NCBI GenBank assembly: GCA_963854735.1
Contig: OY978097.1
Span: 930,001-994,000 of the forward strand
DNA: 64,000 nt
Source of the DNA: Marvania coccoides
Taxonomy: Eukaryota > Chlorophyta > Trebouxiophyceae > Chlorellales > Chlorellaceae
Direction: 5' to 3'
Of the stretch, positions 1-9,612 are shown one piece after another (position 1 is the stretch's first letter; each line of letters opens with the position of its first letter). The position numbers and the translations under genes are program-made. The notes under the pieces were generated by a model. That model made no database searches, was not told where the DNA came from, and saw only the letters and a program-made list of their open reading frames with translations.

Positions 1-2042
1 GCCCGGTGCTGGGTTACCTGTTTGCGGGGCTGGTAATGGGGCAGCTGGGGCTGTTCCGCAACATGGAGGAGATCGAGAAGCTGTCTGAGCTGGGCGTGTT
101 GTTTCTTTTGTTTGAAATGGGGCTGGAGCTGTCGCTGGACAAATTGAGGTCGCTGGCCAAGTACGCATTCGGCATGGGGTCGGCGCAGATGCTGCTAACA
201 TCGGCGCTGCTGGTGGCGGTGGCGCTGCCCCCGGGGGAGGGCATTATGACGCAGATTCTTAAGTTTGTGGGCGCCCCTCGCTCGCTGGCAGACATTGGCA
301 CGCTCGACGAGGCGGTGGTCATCGCGGTGGCGCTGTCGCTGTCCTCCTCCGCCTTCGTGCTGCAGCTTCTGAAGGAGCGCGGCGAGCTGGAGACGAAGTT
401 TGGATCTGCCACGCTGGGCATCCTGCTGTTCCAGGACATTGCCACGGTGCCCTTCCTGGTGCTGCTGCCTGTGATTGAGGGCCGCGGGGCGGGGATCGAC
501 GTCGCCAACGGCGCCGCGCTGCTCACCCAGCTGGCCCCCACCGCGCTCAAGACGTTTGGCGGCCTTGGGCTGGTGCTGCTGGGCGGGCGGACCTTCCTGC
601 GGAGGGTGTTCGAGGTGGTGGCGTCCTCCCGCAGCGACGAGGTGTTCATCGCGCTGTGCCTGCTCAGCGTGACCGGCACCTCGCTGCTCACCCAGCGCCT
701 AGGGTTCTCAGACACGCTGGGCGCGTTTGTGTCGGGGGTTCTCCTCTCGGAGACCAACTTCAAGGCGCAGGTGGAGGCGGACATCCAGCCCTTCCGCGGG
801 CTGTTGCTGGGCCTGTTTTTCGTGACCACGGGGGCCTCCATGGACCTGGCGCTGTTAATCAGGGAGTGGCCCACGGTGCTGGGGCTGCTGGTTGGGCTGG
901 TATCGCTCAAGGCTACCGTCATCACTCTCATTGGGCCCTCCGTGGGGCTGTCCAAGGCGGAGTCCATCCGCACGGGCTTCCTGCTGTCGCAGGGCGGCGA
1001 GTTTGCGTTTGTGCTGCTGGCGCTGGCGGCGCAGCTCAACGTACTGCCCGCAGAGCTCAACAAGCTGCTCATCATCGTGGTGGTGCTGTCCATGGCGGCC
1101 ACCCCGCTGCTGGCGGAGGCTGGAAAGCGCGTGGCGGACATCATTTATGCCTCTGACGGAGAGGCCATGGCCCGCGGCACAGAGGGGTACAACCTGGAGG
1201 ACCCGGTGCTGGTGTGCGGGTTCGGGGACGTGGGGCAGGCGGTGGCCAACATGCTGCGCGCCCTGAACCTGCCGTACGTTGTTTTCGACCTCACGGTGTC
1301 GCGCGTTCAGGCGGCGCAGGACGCAGGGTTCAACGTGCTCTACGGCGACGGATCCAGGCGCAAGGTGCTGCATGCGGCGGGGGTGGAGAACCCCCGAGCC
1401 GTGGCGGTGGGGTACACCGCTCGGCAGCGTGCTGTGTCTGCTGTGGAGGCGCTCCGTGCTGCGTACCCCAACGTCCCCATTCTGGTGAGGGCCATCGACA
1501 TGGCGCACGCGGCGGAGCTGGAGGAGGCGGGAGCGTCGCAGGTGGTGTTGTCTGAGGCGGAGGCGGGGCTGGCGGTGGGCAGCAGGATCGCTGAGGAGCT
1601 GGGGGTGCGCCCGGCGTCGGTGGCAGGGCTGGCGCAGGCGTTGCGGGAAGACATGGCGGTGAGGACGCACGCGCTGGCGGAGGCGGTGGCGGAGCGGCAG
1701 GCGACGGGGCAGAACGCGGACGGGGCTGGCTCGTCTGGCGCCACCCTGGCCGTCTACAAGTTCAGCGACCCTCGGGCTGTGTGGGACGTGACTGCCTCGG
1801 GCTCGGGCTCTTCCATGGATGACACAGGGGGTGGTGGTCTTTTGGCCAGCATTCTTGGGGTCATGAGCAGCGGGGACGCGTCCTCTGGGGAAGGCACCGC
1901 TGCTCCTGCTGTTGGCGGCCCCGAGGAAAAGCAGTCTGGCAGCAGCAGGATTCCTCAGCTGATAGACCCTCCGAGCTCGGACGAGGAGGAGGTTGTGGAG
2001 GTGGAGGTGGTGGTTGATGGCTCTCCGCGAGAGGACCGATGA
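1..2042 (+). CDS. KEA: KEA-type K+/H+ antiporter (CPA2), 5' partial
   Basis: This is the C-terminal 679 residues of a cation/proton antiporter of the CPA2/KEA family, which exchanges K+ for H+ across plastid membranes in plants and algae. The reading frame is open from base 3, so the gene begins upstream of the window. The first ~380 residues are hydrophobic transmembrane helices. They carry the family motif LLFQDIATVP and the conserved block SQGGEFAFVLL. Next comes a TrkA-N/RCK nucleotide-binding fold starting VLVCGFGDVGQ at about residue 398, ending near residue 520. The last ~100 residues are low-complexity and acidic (SSDEEEVVEVEVVV). The in-window part has no introns. The next gene converges on it. 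KEA1/2 (envelope) and KEA3 (thylakoid) cannot be told apart without the N-terminus. Confidence 0.93.
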   Translation, partial: PVLGYLFAGLVMGQLGLFRNMEEIEKLSELGVLFLLFEMGLELSLDKLRSLAKYAFGMGSAQMLLTSALLVAVALPPGEGIMTQILKFVGAPRSLADIGTLDEAVVIAVALSLSSSAFVLQLLKERGELETKFGSATLGILLFQDIATVPFLVLLPVIEGRGAGIDVANGAALLTQLAPTALKTFGGLGLVLLGGRTFLRRVFEVVASSRSDEVFIALCLLSVTGTSLLTQRLGFSDTLGAFVSGVLLSETNFKAQVEADIQPFRGLLLGLFFVTTGASMDLALLIREWPTVLGLLVGLVSLKATVITLIGPSVGLSKAESIRTGFLLSQGGEFAFVLLALAAQLNVLPAELNKLLIIVVVLSMAATPLLAEAGKRVADIIYASDGEAMARGTEGYNLEDPVLVCGFGDVGQAVANMLRALNLPYVVFDLTVSRVQAAQDAGFNVLYGDGSRRKVLHAAGVENPRAVAVGYTARQRAVSAVEALRAAYPNVPILVRAIDMAHAAELEEAGASQVVLSEAEAGLAVGSRIAEELGVRPASVAGLAQALREDMAVRTHALAEAVAERQATGQNADGAGSSGATLAVYKFSDPRAVWDVTASGSGSSMDDTGGGGLLASILGVMSSGDASSGEGTAAPAVGGPEEKQSGSSRIPQLIDPPSSDEEEVVEVEVVVDGSPREDR

Positions 2043-2391
2043 AGAAGAGAGTTTTTTCGTTTTCCCTTTTCATTTTTTTGAAATTTAATAATTAAATACA
2101 CTGCAATTGGTTTTTTTTATTGCACTACATACCCCATCACTACATATCCCACCACTCAGCAGCTGGGGGTGGAGAATATGAGAAAAAAAGAGGGGAGCAG
2201 CAGCAGCAGCGGTGGTTGTTTCTACAAAATGAAAATTGTCATGTGTCCTATTGTTTGCTTGAAAAATACTGCTCTGAACAATTGCGCAGGGCGTATATAT
2301 GGAAAATCAGAAACAGGTCCCAATAATTTAGTTTACAATAGAAAAAGAGCGTTCGAAGATGAAGTATTAGAAGATATATATTCTATTGCAT
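2043..2391. other. Convergent 3' spacer
   Basis: AT-rich spacer between two converging genes. It holds T-runs and a short AGC repeat near 2199-2210. It is presumably the two 3' UTRs; no gene is seen. Confidence 0.5.
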
Positions 2392-3508
2392 TCAAGGAAT
2401 ACCGGTCTTGCTGCACTTGTACTTGGCCATGAAGGCGGCCATCTTGTTGGCGGGCACGGGGGCCTGCACCCAGTCCACCAGCTGCTTTGGGGTGAGGACC
2501 CACACTCCCGGCTTCGCCAGAGCGTACGTCAAAAAGCGAGAGATCTCGTCCCGAGTCTTCTTATTTTTCAGGTAGCCCGTCGAAGTATGAGTGTAGATCC
2601 CCACGGGCGCTCTGTTTGCGGCGTAGTTGCGGTCAAACTCGCGCTTCATGTTGGCGTAGACGTTGGGAATGTCCATGATATCGTTCGTAGCAGCGGTGTC
2701 TGGGCCCTTCTGCGCCATGTACAGAGGCACCTCGAACAGTCCAGTGTAGCGCTCCGTGGACGTGCAATGGTTGACGTTGCCAAACCATTTGCAGGAGTAC
2801 ACGGGCACCCCTTTGTAAAGAGAGTAGGGGAAGGTGCGCTGGGTGGCGGAGGGAGAGGTGGGGGAGGGGAAGACCTCGGCAATGGAGCTGTCGTAGTGGT
2901 AGCCCGCAGCTTTAACCAGCTGGCGCACTGTGGGGTCGTCCGAAAGGAAAGAAGAGCGCCAGCCGCGCACCTCGCTGCCAGGAATCCTGCACGTGTTGAT
3001 CAACCACCGCCGCACGCCAAAGATCTCGGCCTTCTTTCTAGCTGCCGTTTGCTTGTGGAGGTCCACGTGTGTCACGGTATGACCGGCTATCTCGTGGCCG
3101 ATGTTGTACAGCCGCTTCACGGACGCGCAGTCGGAGGTGTCCTTGTAAGTATAGAATGCGGCGTTAATCTTGCACTTGTTGGGGTTGGCGTGCTTGCGAG
3201 TGATCTCTGTCACGAGCTTCAGGGACAGGGGGTCGGTGTTGTCGTCGTGCTGCAGGGCGGGAGGAGAGGGGCGTTGGTGTCAACAGTTTGAACGGTGCAA
3301 AGCTCTTTTGAACGGCGGAAGAGGCGAAAATAATGTTCGCAGCATATGGGGTGAATTATGCACTCACGGTGAAGGTGATGATGAGAGGCAGATCTTTGGC
3401 AGCAATGCCAGGGATTTTCCACCGGCTGGGGACGTCGATGGCCGAAACAAGTGACGATGATAAAACCAAGGCGATGGCACACAGCGCAATGAGCCTGGGA
3501 GCGGCCAT
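2392..3508 (-). CDS. Secreted polysaccharide (chitin) deacetylase-like protein
   Basis: Two exons on the minus strand, 3508-3368 and 3249-2392, joined by a GT-AG intron, give 332 residues. The family (carbohydrate esterase 4, NodB fold) removes acetyl groups from chitin-like glycans outside the cell. The start ATG at 3508 opens a hydrophobic signal peptide (about residues 5-22, ending LVSA). Splicing creates the metal-site motif TFTHDD (H48, D49, D50) exactly across the exon junction. Motif 2 is GHTVTH with H104 and H108. A later GYHYDSSI block matches the family, but the usual RxP of motif 3 reads RSS here. The gene is divergent from the dioxygenase at 3812. Substrate is unproven; cell-wall remodelling is inferred. 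Confidence 0.85.
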
Positions 3509-3811
3509 GATGAAAAATTTATAGCTTTACCAACTCAATTAATGGGTTTCAGTATGCGGAGAAGTTGGTTGTTGAAAGTAAATCTAAAGATCTCGCTTGA
3601 TCTTTGAACAAATGAGGTGCCTACGCCAAGAGACGTCTCTTTTCTACTATCTCTAAACGTTCAACTGTAACGGGGTAGCTAATTCTGCTGAGATTTGTCG
3701 CACGCGGCCGCGGGGATTTTTACTGCTTTGCGTGCTGCGCATATGCGGTCTTCGGTCGCTCTCCAAACCGCAGTCTGAATTTGATATAAACTGAGGCAAT
3801 CGAATTTCAAG
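3509..3811. promoter_or_regulatory. Divergent promoter region
   Basis: This 303-bp head-to-head spacer must hold the promoters of both flanking genes. On the minus strand a TATAAAT-like stretch lies only about 10 bases before the deacetylase ATG. No other element is identified. Confidence 0.4.
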
Positions 3812-4603
3812 ATGGCGGCGACTGCAGAGGAGCTTCGGTTGGCGCAGGTGCGAAGTATTGTTTTTTCGGTATTATTATTTTTCAAAACTCCTCCAGCACT
3901 CACTTTTTACCTACACTGGTGCAGCCTGACGCCCCTGAGAACATTAGCATCGAGGCCTGGTACATGGACGACAGCGTGGAGGACCAGCGCATGCCGCACA
4001 AGTGAGGAGGAGGCGCCTCCGCTGCTGAGCTCTTTTCTCTCTTTCTCTCTCTCCGACTTAATTAAACCAACGATTAACGCTGCTTTCTCCTTCTTCGCCG
4101 CTTCCTGCAGGTGCACCCCCAACCAGCCCTGCCCCCTGGAGACCTTGGCCGCCCTGGGCGTGCTTGCGTGGCGCCTTGACGCTGACGCCTACCCTGACGA
4201 CCCCAGGCTGGCGGCCATCCGGAAGGTGCGGGGGTACTCGTACGAGGATACCGTGGAGTGCTCCCCGGACAAGCTGCCGGGGTACCACGACAAGCTCAAG
4301 TCCTTTTACGAGGAGCACATTCATTCGGACGAAGAGATTCGGTATGTGGTGGAGGGGTCGGGCTACTTTGACGTGAGGGACAAGGAGGACCGGTGGATCC
4401 GCATCTGGACGAGAAAGGGCGACATGGTGGCGCTGCCCGAGGGCATTTATCACCGCTTCACCCTGGACGAAGCCAACTTCATCAAGGCACTGCGCCTGTT
4501 TGTGGGGGTGCCCGTCTGGACGCCGTTCAATAGACCACAGGAAGAGCACCCTTCCCGGGTGAAATACGTCGAGGGTGTTCTGCGAGGAGCGCAGAGTGCA
4601 TGA
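3812..4603 (+). CDS. ARD: Acireductone dioxygenase
   Basis: Three exons (3812-3847, 3925-4001, 4111-4603) give 201 residues, close to the usual ~180-200. The enzyme oxidises acireductone to the 2-keto-acid precursor of methionine in the methionine salvage pathway, using Fe or Ni. The cupin metal ligands are all visible: H107 and H109 in [10 protein letters not shown]113, and H152 in GIYHRF. The flanking family blocks GSGYFDVRD and MPHKCTPNQ are also present, the latter only after splicing, which confirms both introns. The first exon is just 12 codons. The internal frame also runs open through the introns, so an unspliced reading would wrongly insert sequence. Confidence 0.96.
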   Translation: MAATAEELRLAQVRSIVFSVLLFFKTPPALTFYLHWCSLTPLRTLASRPGTWTTAWRTSACRTSEEEAPPLLSSFLSFSLSDLIKPTINAAFSFFAASCRCTPNQPCPLETLAALGVLAWRLDADAYPDDPRLAAIRKVRGYSYEDTVECSPDKLPGYHDKLKSFYEEHIHSDEEIRYVVEGSGYFDVRDKEDRWIRIWTRKGDMVALPEGIYHRFTLDEANFIKALRLFVGVPVWTPFNRPQEEHPSRVKYVEGVLRGAQSA

Positions 4604-5153
4604 ATGCTGCAGGGGGTCTGCAGCACTAAGAAACCATTTTTTTTGAAATGTTCTTCTTCTTCTTTTTTACTTTTTTTCTCTTCTCTTAGCGCCATTTTTT
4701 GATTGATACGTATTAATTTTAAGTCGCGCATTGCCAAGCAACGTTTTTCTGTTTCGTATTAGGCAGTGGCTCAGTCAACGCACGATTTTATGGACCTCCG
4801 CAGCATCGCTGACGTATGGTCCCGGAGCTTCAATAACCTAGATCCACAATTCCCCAGAAAAACGAGCTGGGCAGCGCTGCTGCTGGTTCGGTTGCGGAAA
4901 TGGTGGCCGGCGCCCCGAGTTTCCGCCCTGGCGGCGGAGGGGGAAGCAGCGCTCGAATGCCAGAATGGTGCAGGTGCTGGAATGAGCGACAAGGACGGCG
5001 CAGGGATATCGCTGAGCAACCGGCATTTTTTTGCCGAGTGGCAGCAGAGTTTAGGCAGCGTGGACGCTCGCTCGGTTTTCGCCAGGTGACAGCAAATTAA
5101 ATTTTGGGGGATGTAAATATAAAATAATAATAAATGGAAGAAAAGGCGTGCTT
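4604..5153. other. Convergent spacer with one weak ORF
   Basis: 550 bp between converging genes. The first ~180 bases are AT-rich with TTC repeats near 4652-4665. The GC-richer centre holds the weak ORF listed separately. Confidence 0.4.
4790..5089 (+). CDS. Weak hypothetical ORF, 99 residues
   Basis: ATG at 4790 opens 100 codons in a patch that is GC-richer than the flanks. The protein begins MDLRSIADVW, has a Trp/Arg-rich segment (LRKWWPAPR), and matches no family I recognise. It ends next to a possible donor (CAG|GTGACA), but no convincing downstream exon is visible. The opposite strand is also open over the same stretch, which weakens the case. It may simply be the 3' UTR of a neighbour. 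Confidence 0.2.
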   Translation: MDLRSIADVWSRSFNNLDPQFPRKTSWAALLLVRLRKWWPAPRVSALAAEGEAALECQNGAGAGMSDKDGAGISLSNRHFFAEWQQSLGSVDARSVFAR

Positions 5154-6790
5154 TCATACGCCGAACTTAGGTGAATAAGCAGCAAGTTTTGTCGCCCATG
5201 CAGCGGCAGCCTTTCCAGCTCTCCTCCCAAAAACGGCGCACTCCAGCAGGCTGTTGCCCCCCAGCCGGTTGCGGCCATGCACCCCGCCTGTCACCTCCCC
5301 AGCTCCAAACAGCCCCTCCACCGCCTCGCCCGACTCCTTCTGCACCCGCCCCTCCGAGTCAATCCTGGCGCCGCCCATTGTGTAATGCACTACCGGGACA
5401 ATCCGCGCAACAAACAGCGGACTGCTAATCTCGCAGGGAAACACGGATTTTCCAAACGCGTCTTTGCCTGCACGGGCAGCAGCATTGTAAGCCTCCAGCT
5501 CTGCCGCCAGCTGCACCTCATCGACCCCCATCTCAGCTGCAGCAGTTGTCACGCTGTCTGCCTTCGTCACCAGGCCCTTGCTAGCGTAGAATCCGAGGGC
5601 AGGCCCAAATTGGGCCGCAGCTTCCGGCCCCAGCACCAGAAATGCGCTCTGGCTGGGTTGGTTTTGGATTGACGCAGCCACGACGTCGCGAGTGGCCAGC
5701 TCATCTACAAATCTCCTTCCCTGCGCGTTTAAAAGAATGCCACCCACGCCGCGCAGCTTTTCTGGAGCCAGGAACTGCAGGAAAAAATAAATATGCACAC
5801 AGTCAGAATTATCTATAAGAAAATGATATTTTGAACTGGCAGAAAATGGAGGAAAAAGGAATACAAAATGCTTGCCTTAACCCCGCTGTAGGGGTCCGTG
5901 GGGTCCACAAATCCTGTTGGGTGCACTTGCACCTCGGCCAGATCCACCAGCGACGCCCCTGCCGAGCGGGCCAAGTCTAGCCCTTCGCCCACAGCAAACG
6001 GCCCATTGGTGGTCGCAAGGTCGGCCGCTTGAGGGGCATACATGCGCAAGAGATCGCGGCTCGCGGCAAACCCCCCGCTGGCCAGCACCACCGCCCCAGC
6101 GCGCACCGCCAGCTCTGCTCCTTCAGCCTTGGTGTAGCGCACACCCTCCACCCTGCTGCCCTCGCGAATCAGGCCCACTACCCTGGCGGAGGTCACCACC
6201 TGCACGTTGGGCGTCTGCGCTAGAGCTTCCCCCAGCGCTTGGAGGATGGCAAACCCCACAGAGGGGCCATCAGGCGGGAAGTGCGTCCGCCGATGGGTGT
6301 GGCCTCCCAGCTGCACCGTGCCGTTCAGGTCCACCCCCATGGATGTCAGCCACTCCAGCGCCGCGGTGCTGTCCTCCACCAGCGCAGCCACCAGCGCGGG
6401 GTCGCTGCGCCCTCCACCGCTGCCAATCGTGTCTTTGAAAAAAGTCGCTGGGGAGTCGCCGTGCTCGAGGGTGACGGCGTTGATGCCGGAGGACGCTTTC
6501 ATGCTGTTTCCGCCCGTGCGCTGCTCTTTTTCCAGCACAATAATCTGCGCTGTGGGTACTGCCTGGGCGGCAGCAAGTGCGGCGGCGGTGCCGGCCAACC
6601 CGCTGCCGACCACGACCACGACGGGGTGTGGGTGGCCTGCCTCTTGACCCCAGGAACTGTCGACCATGCCAAATGCTTGTTCTGGTCTATCTGCTGTTGG
6701 AAAAATTGATGGAAGAGAGAGATGCAACAAAATTCCAACAAGAACAGCCACTAACGGGGCCGCAATCAAGCTGCAGCGCAATGACAACAT
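5154..6790 (-). CDS. FAD-dependent fumarate reductase (Osm1/FRD-like)
   Basis: Two exons, 6790-5876 and 5774-5154, give 511 residues of a soluble-type fumarate reductase/flavocytochrome c-like flavoprotein. Such enzymes reduce fumarate to succinate and reoxidise FADH2 or NADH. The N-terminus has a hydrophobic anchor or signal (about residues 8-30). It is followed by the dinucleotide motif VVGSGLAGTAAA and GGNSMKASSGIN. The C-terminus has GLFGAGEVTGG and RLGGNSLLECAVFG, typical of the family. The intron uses a GC donor (AAG|GCAAGC) with a TGCAG acceptor. Joining there gives VKFLAPEKLRG, the expected family sequence. Organelle location (ER, mitochondrion or plastid) is not resolved. Confidence 0.92.
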
Positions 6791-7079
6791 GGGTTTTCAT
6801 CTGAATTGACGTTTTTGGCTTGGGTCTAGGAATAAAGAGAATTTAGTAATGGCGCAATTTTTCTAGACTTTGACCAGCTGTAGCTGCGTCTTGCGAGCCC
6901 TTGACAGCAAAAGTGAACGCCACACGTTTAAAGGATACGGTTGCAAAGCTGGAAGAGCGGCCATGGTGGGGGAGATGCCGCTGACATTGAGATCTTTGTT
7001 TAATTCAAAGGTGATGGAATATGTTTAAGCCCCCATCCGGTCGTATTGAAGGTTTATTAATGGCACGTCACCCTTCGAG

Positions 7080-8515
7080 ATGATGCAGGTGCACTCCTCC
7101 TCAGTGACGTCTCTTGCCGTTGGAGAGCCAGGGGCCGACCTTTTTTGCGGTATCAAAGTGCAGCCCAGCCAGCAGCGCGAAGAGTCAAGCCCCTCGCTAT
7201 TACAAGTCGATGCCAAGGTACGCACACACCAAGAAAGTGGTGATTTGATTCAGGTCTGAAAAATTCGATCTCTTCATTTATTCTTGGGATATTATCGCAG
7301 GACGGTAAAGTCGTCTGCCGCTTTGCTGCCCCTGGACCTGCTTCCCTGAGCTCTCTATGGATCGATTCTTCTACCAATATCGCAGCTTGTTGCTTCAGCG
7401 ACGGCGTCATCAGGCGTCTCCACCCCATCCATGGCCTTGAGCAGGAATTGACTTTGGGCCTCGCACAAAACCCCGACAAGCAGATTGGTTCTAGGCATCG
7501 CGGCCACCAGGGAGCTTCAAGCCAACCTAGCTTATCTCACACGGAAACGGGGGCCGAGCAGTCTCTTTTGCCTCCCCCACCGTCGGGCCCCCAATTTTAC
7601 AGGTCCCAAGGGTACCGAGGCCCCAGGGATGGCTACTTCTATCGCGAAGGTACCTTGGGAAAGGGTTACTACCGGAGGGACGTTGTGCGGCAGTATGCAG
7701 CTGGGGAAGGAGCTGGGGCCTCCGCCGGCAGCGAATCGACCTTGAACGCTGATTGTGCTGCTTCACAGCTTCCTCAAAGTTCCAAAGGCATCAGGTGCTG
7801 TGCTCCAAGCCCAGACCCTTGCTGGGTGGCTTCTGCGCCCAGCGACCCCGACGACGCCAGCGTGATGGTGTGGAGGTGCGCGGAGATTGATGGGAAGAAG
7901 GTCGCCCGCCCAGCGGCAATCTTGCAGGGCCACTCTGCCGCAGTGCTGTGCCTGAGCTGGTCCCCCGACGGCTCCCTTCTTTTTACCGGCTCGTACGACC
8001 ATACCGTGCGCGTGTGGAGCGCAGACACGTGGCGGTGCACGCAGGTGCTGCAAGGCCACGGCGGCGGGGTGCGGGCCATCGCTGCGGCTTCCGACGGGCT
8101 CTCCCTGTACACCACAGCCGCGGACAACACCGTGCGCGCGTGGAGCACGCGGCGGTGGGTGTGCTTGCGTCTCATGCACGGGAGGCACGAGGAGACAACT
8201 TGGCCGGCGTGCATGGCGCTGACAGAGGGAAGAGGGCCCCAGACGCTTCTGGCGACGGGGTCCACAGGCCCCTTTGGTGGCAGCACCATCAAGGTGTTCT
8301 CCCCTGGCACCGGAGAGTGCTTGGCCAGCGTGCAGCACCTTGGCCCTGAGCAGCGCGGCGGGGTCACCGCTTTGGTATTTGCTGGCGACGGTAAAGTGCT
8401 GTACTCGGCGGGCAGCGACGGCACGGTGGCGGCATGGGCACTGGATTGGGCGGAAGAGTCTGGACATGGGCGCCAAGGGGCTGCGGCCACCATGCGGCGA
8501 GGGTTTCTGGGATGA
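7080..8515 (+). CDS. WD40-repeat protein, 5' end uncertain
   Basis: Exon 1 (7080-7217) begins with two ATGs in tandem and encodes the first recognisable blade (VHSSSVTSLAV). A GT-AG intron leads to exon 2 (7301-8515), for a total of 450 residues. Later blades read GHSAAVLCLSWSPDG, TGSYDHTVRVWS, GHGGGVRAIAA and SAGSDGTVAAW. A central insert (about residues 95-190) is low-complexity but contains YRGPRDGYFYREG followed by GKGYYRRD, an Arg/Gly/Tyr motif that looks real. The frame upstream of 7080 is open back to a TGA at 7047, so an upstream exon is possible. WD40 propellers are scaffolds; the partner is unknown. Confidence 0.75.
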
Positions 8516-8976
8516 ACGGCTGATTATACATCGAAGGAGCTACAATTGTTCGGACCCCACTATCCATTTAAGTAGTATACGCAACTCGTCGGTCCCCCAA
8601 GCTTTTGCCGCGGGTGCTCAACGAGAATAGTTAAATTACACACAATTTACAAAATTAAACATATGATATGATATGGGGGAAGGGGCTGACACCTAGAATC
8701 CCTCTCAGACCCTCTTATTAGATTTATCATATTTCTATCGTCATCATATCATGCAAAAGAAAGGAAAATAATGGAGGGCAGAATATTCATTCAATTTGCG
8801 GCAAACCGCAAAATATACAATACAAACATCGCTATCGCTACAAAAAAGGATTTGTTCTTGGGGAGTCTCGCTATGCTCCTAGTCTAGTTAGGGAATGGAG
8901 GAGAGTACAGTTGAGAGGGCGTGCAGCCGGTGCAGCCGGAACTTTCATTTGGGGGGGTTCAAGTTGCTATTACCAT
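8516..8976. other. Convergent 3' spacer
   Basis: 461 bp, AT-rich, between the WD40 gene and a small minus-strand gene. It carries an ATATGATATGATATG-like stretch near 8660-8674. No coding signal is seen. Confidence 0.4.
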
Positions 8977-9373
8977 TCAAGAGGTCATCTTTCTGGCCGT
9001 CGGACGCTTGGCAAAAGAAGCTTCGCTCATGATAAAGCCCGACGCCGGCAGGGAGCTGAAGAATAAGGGGGGAAGGGAAGCGGTCATTGGGCGAAAACAT
9101 AACGACATGCTTGAAATAATTTAAGAATCGTTGCCTCGACTTACATGGCGGGCTTGGGTTTGGGGGCCGCGTGCGTACCGCTTGAGGACCGGAGAGAAGA
9201 CCCCATCCGACCGAAGAACTGCGGGAGAAAGAAGGGAATGACGGAGCTGTCGGTTCCTGTTGGGGGGGATGTTTCATCCACATTCTGCACCGCACCCCCT
9301 CAATAAGTTTGTGGAGGTGGTATCTTACTTTCTGGATGGCTGCGCGGAGCAGCGCGGCTTCGTTCGGCGTCAT
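8977..9373 (-). CDS. Small three-exon protein, 65 residues, unknown
   Basis: Three short exons (9373-9329, 9218-9145, 9055-8977) join in frame with canonical borders: AAA|GTAAGA to CGCAG, then CCAT|GTAAGT to TTCAG. The result is a 65-residue basic protein starting MTPNEAALLRAAIQKFFGRM and ending ARKMTS before TGA. The middle is Ser/Ala/Pro-rich (THAAPKPKPA). An N-terminal amphipathic helix could target a mitochondrion or plastid, but this is a guess. I recognise no family. Two excellent donors with correct phase make a real gene more likely than chance. It lies upstream of the NVL gene's 3' end on the same strand. Confidence 0.55.
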
Positions 9374-9612
9374 AAGTCAGTGACAGTTAGGTCTAAATCG
9401 CGAGTTGCAGATCTGGGCCTCTGGGTTTGAAGCTTTATGCCCCGCACTGGATTCTTACCCGTAAAAAAATATACAAATTTAATTCTGTCTTTATATATTC
9501 AACGCAGCACTGGCAAAAATATTGCTGTCAGAGCTACACGTGGGTCTCCAGCGCGCCAAAACTGCTACTTCTTGTCCATGCCGCTCCCACCATCCAGGCA
9601 AGTCCGTTGCAT

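Noticed and set aside
14..1670. Minus-strand ORFs over the KEA gene
   Set aside because: Antisense of a clear transmembrane antiporter; Ser/Arg-rich without motifs.
3368..3508. Possible frameshift in the deacetylase signal peptide at the TG run
   Set aside because: Careful recount shows 47 intact codons from the ATG at 3508 to the GT donor.
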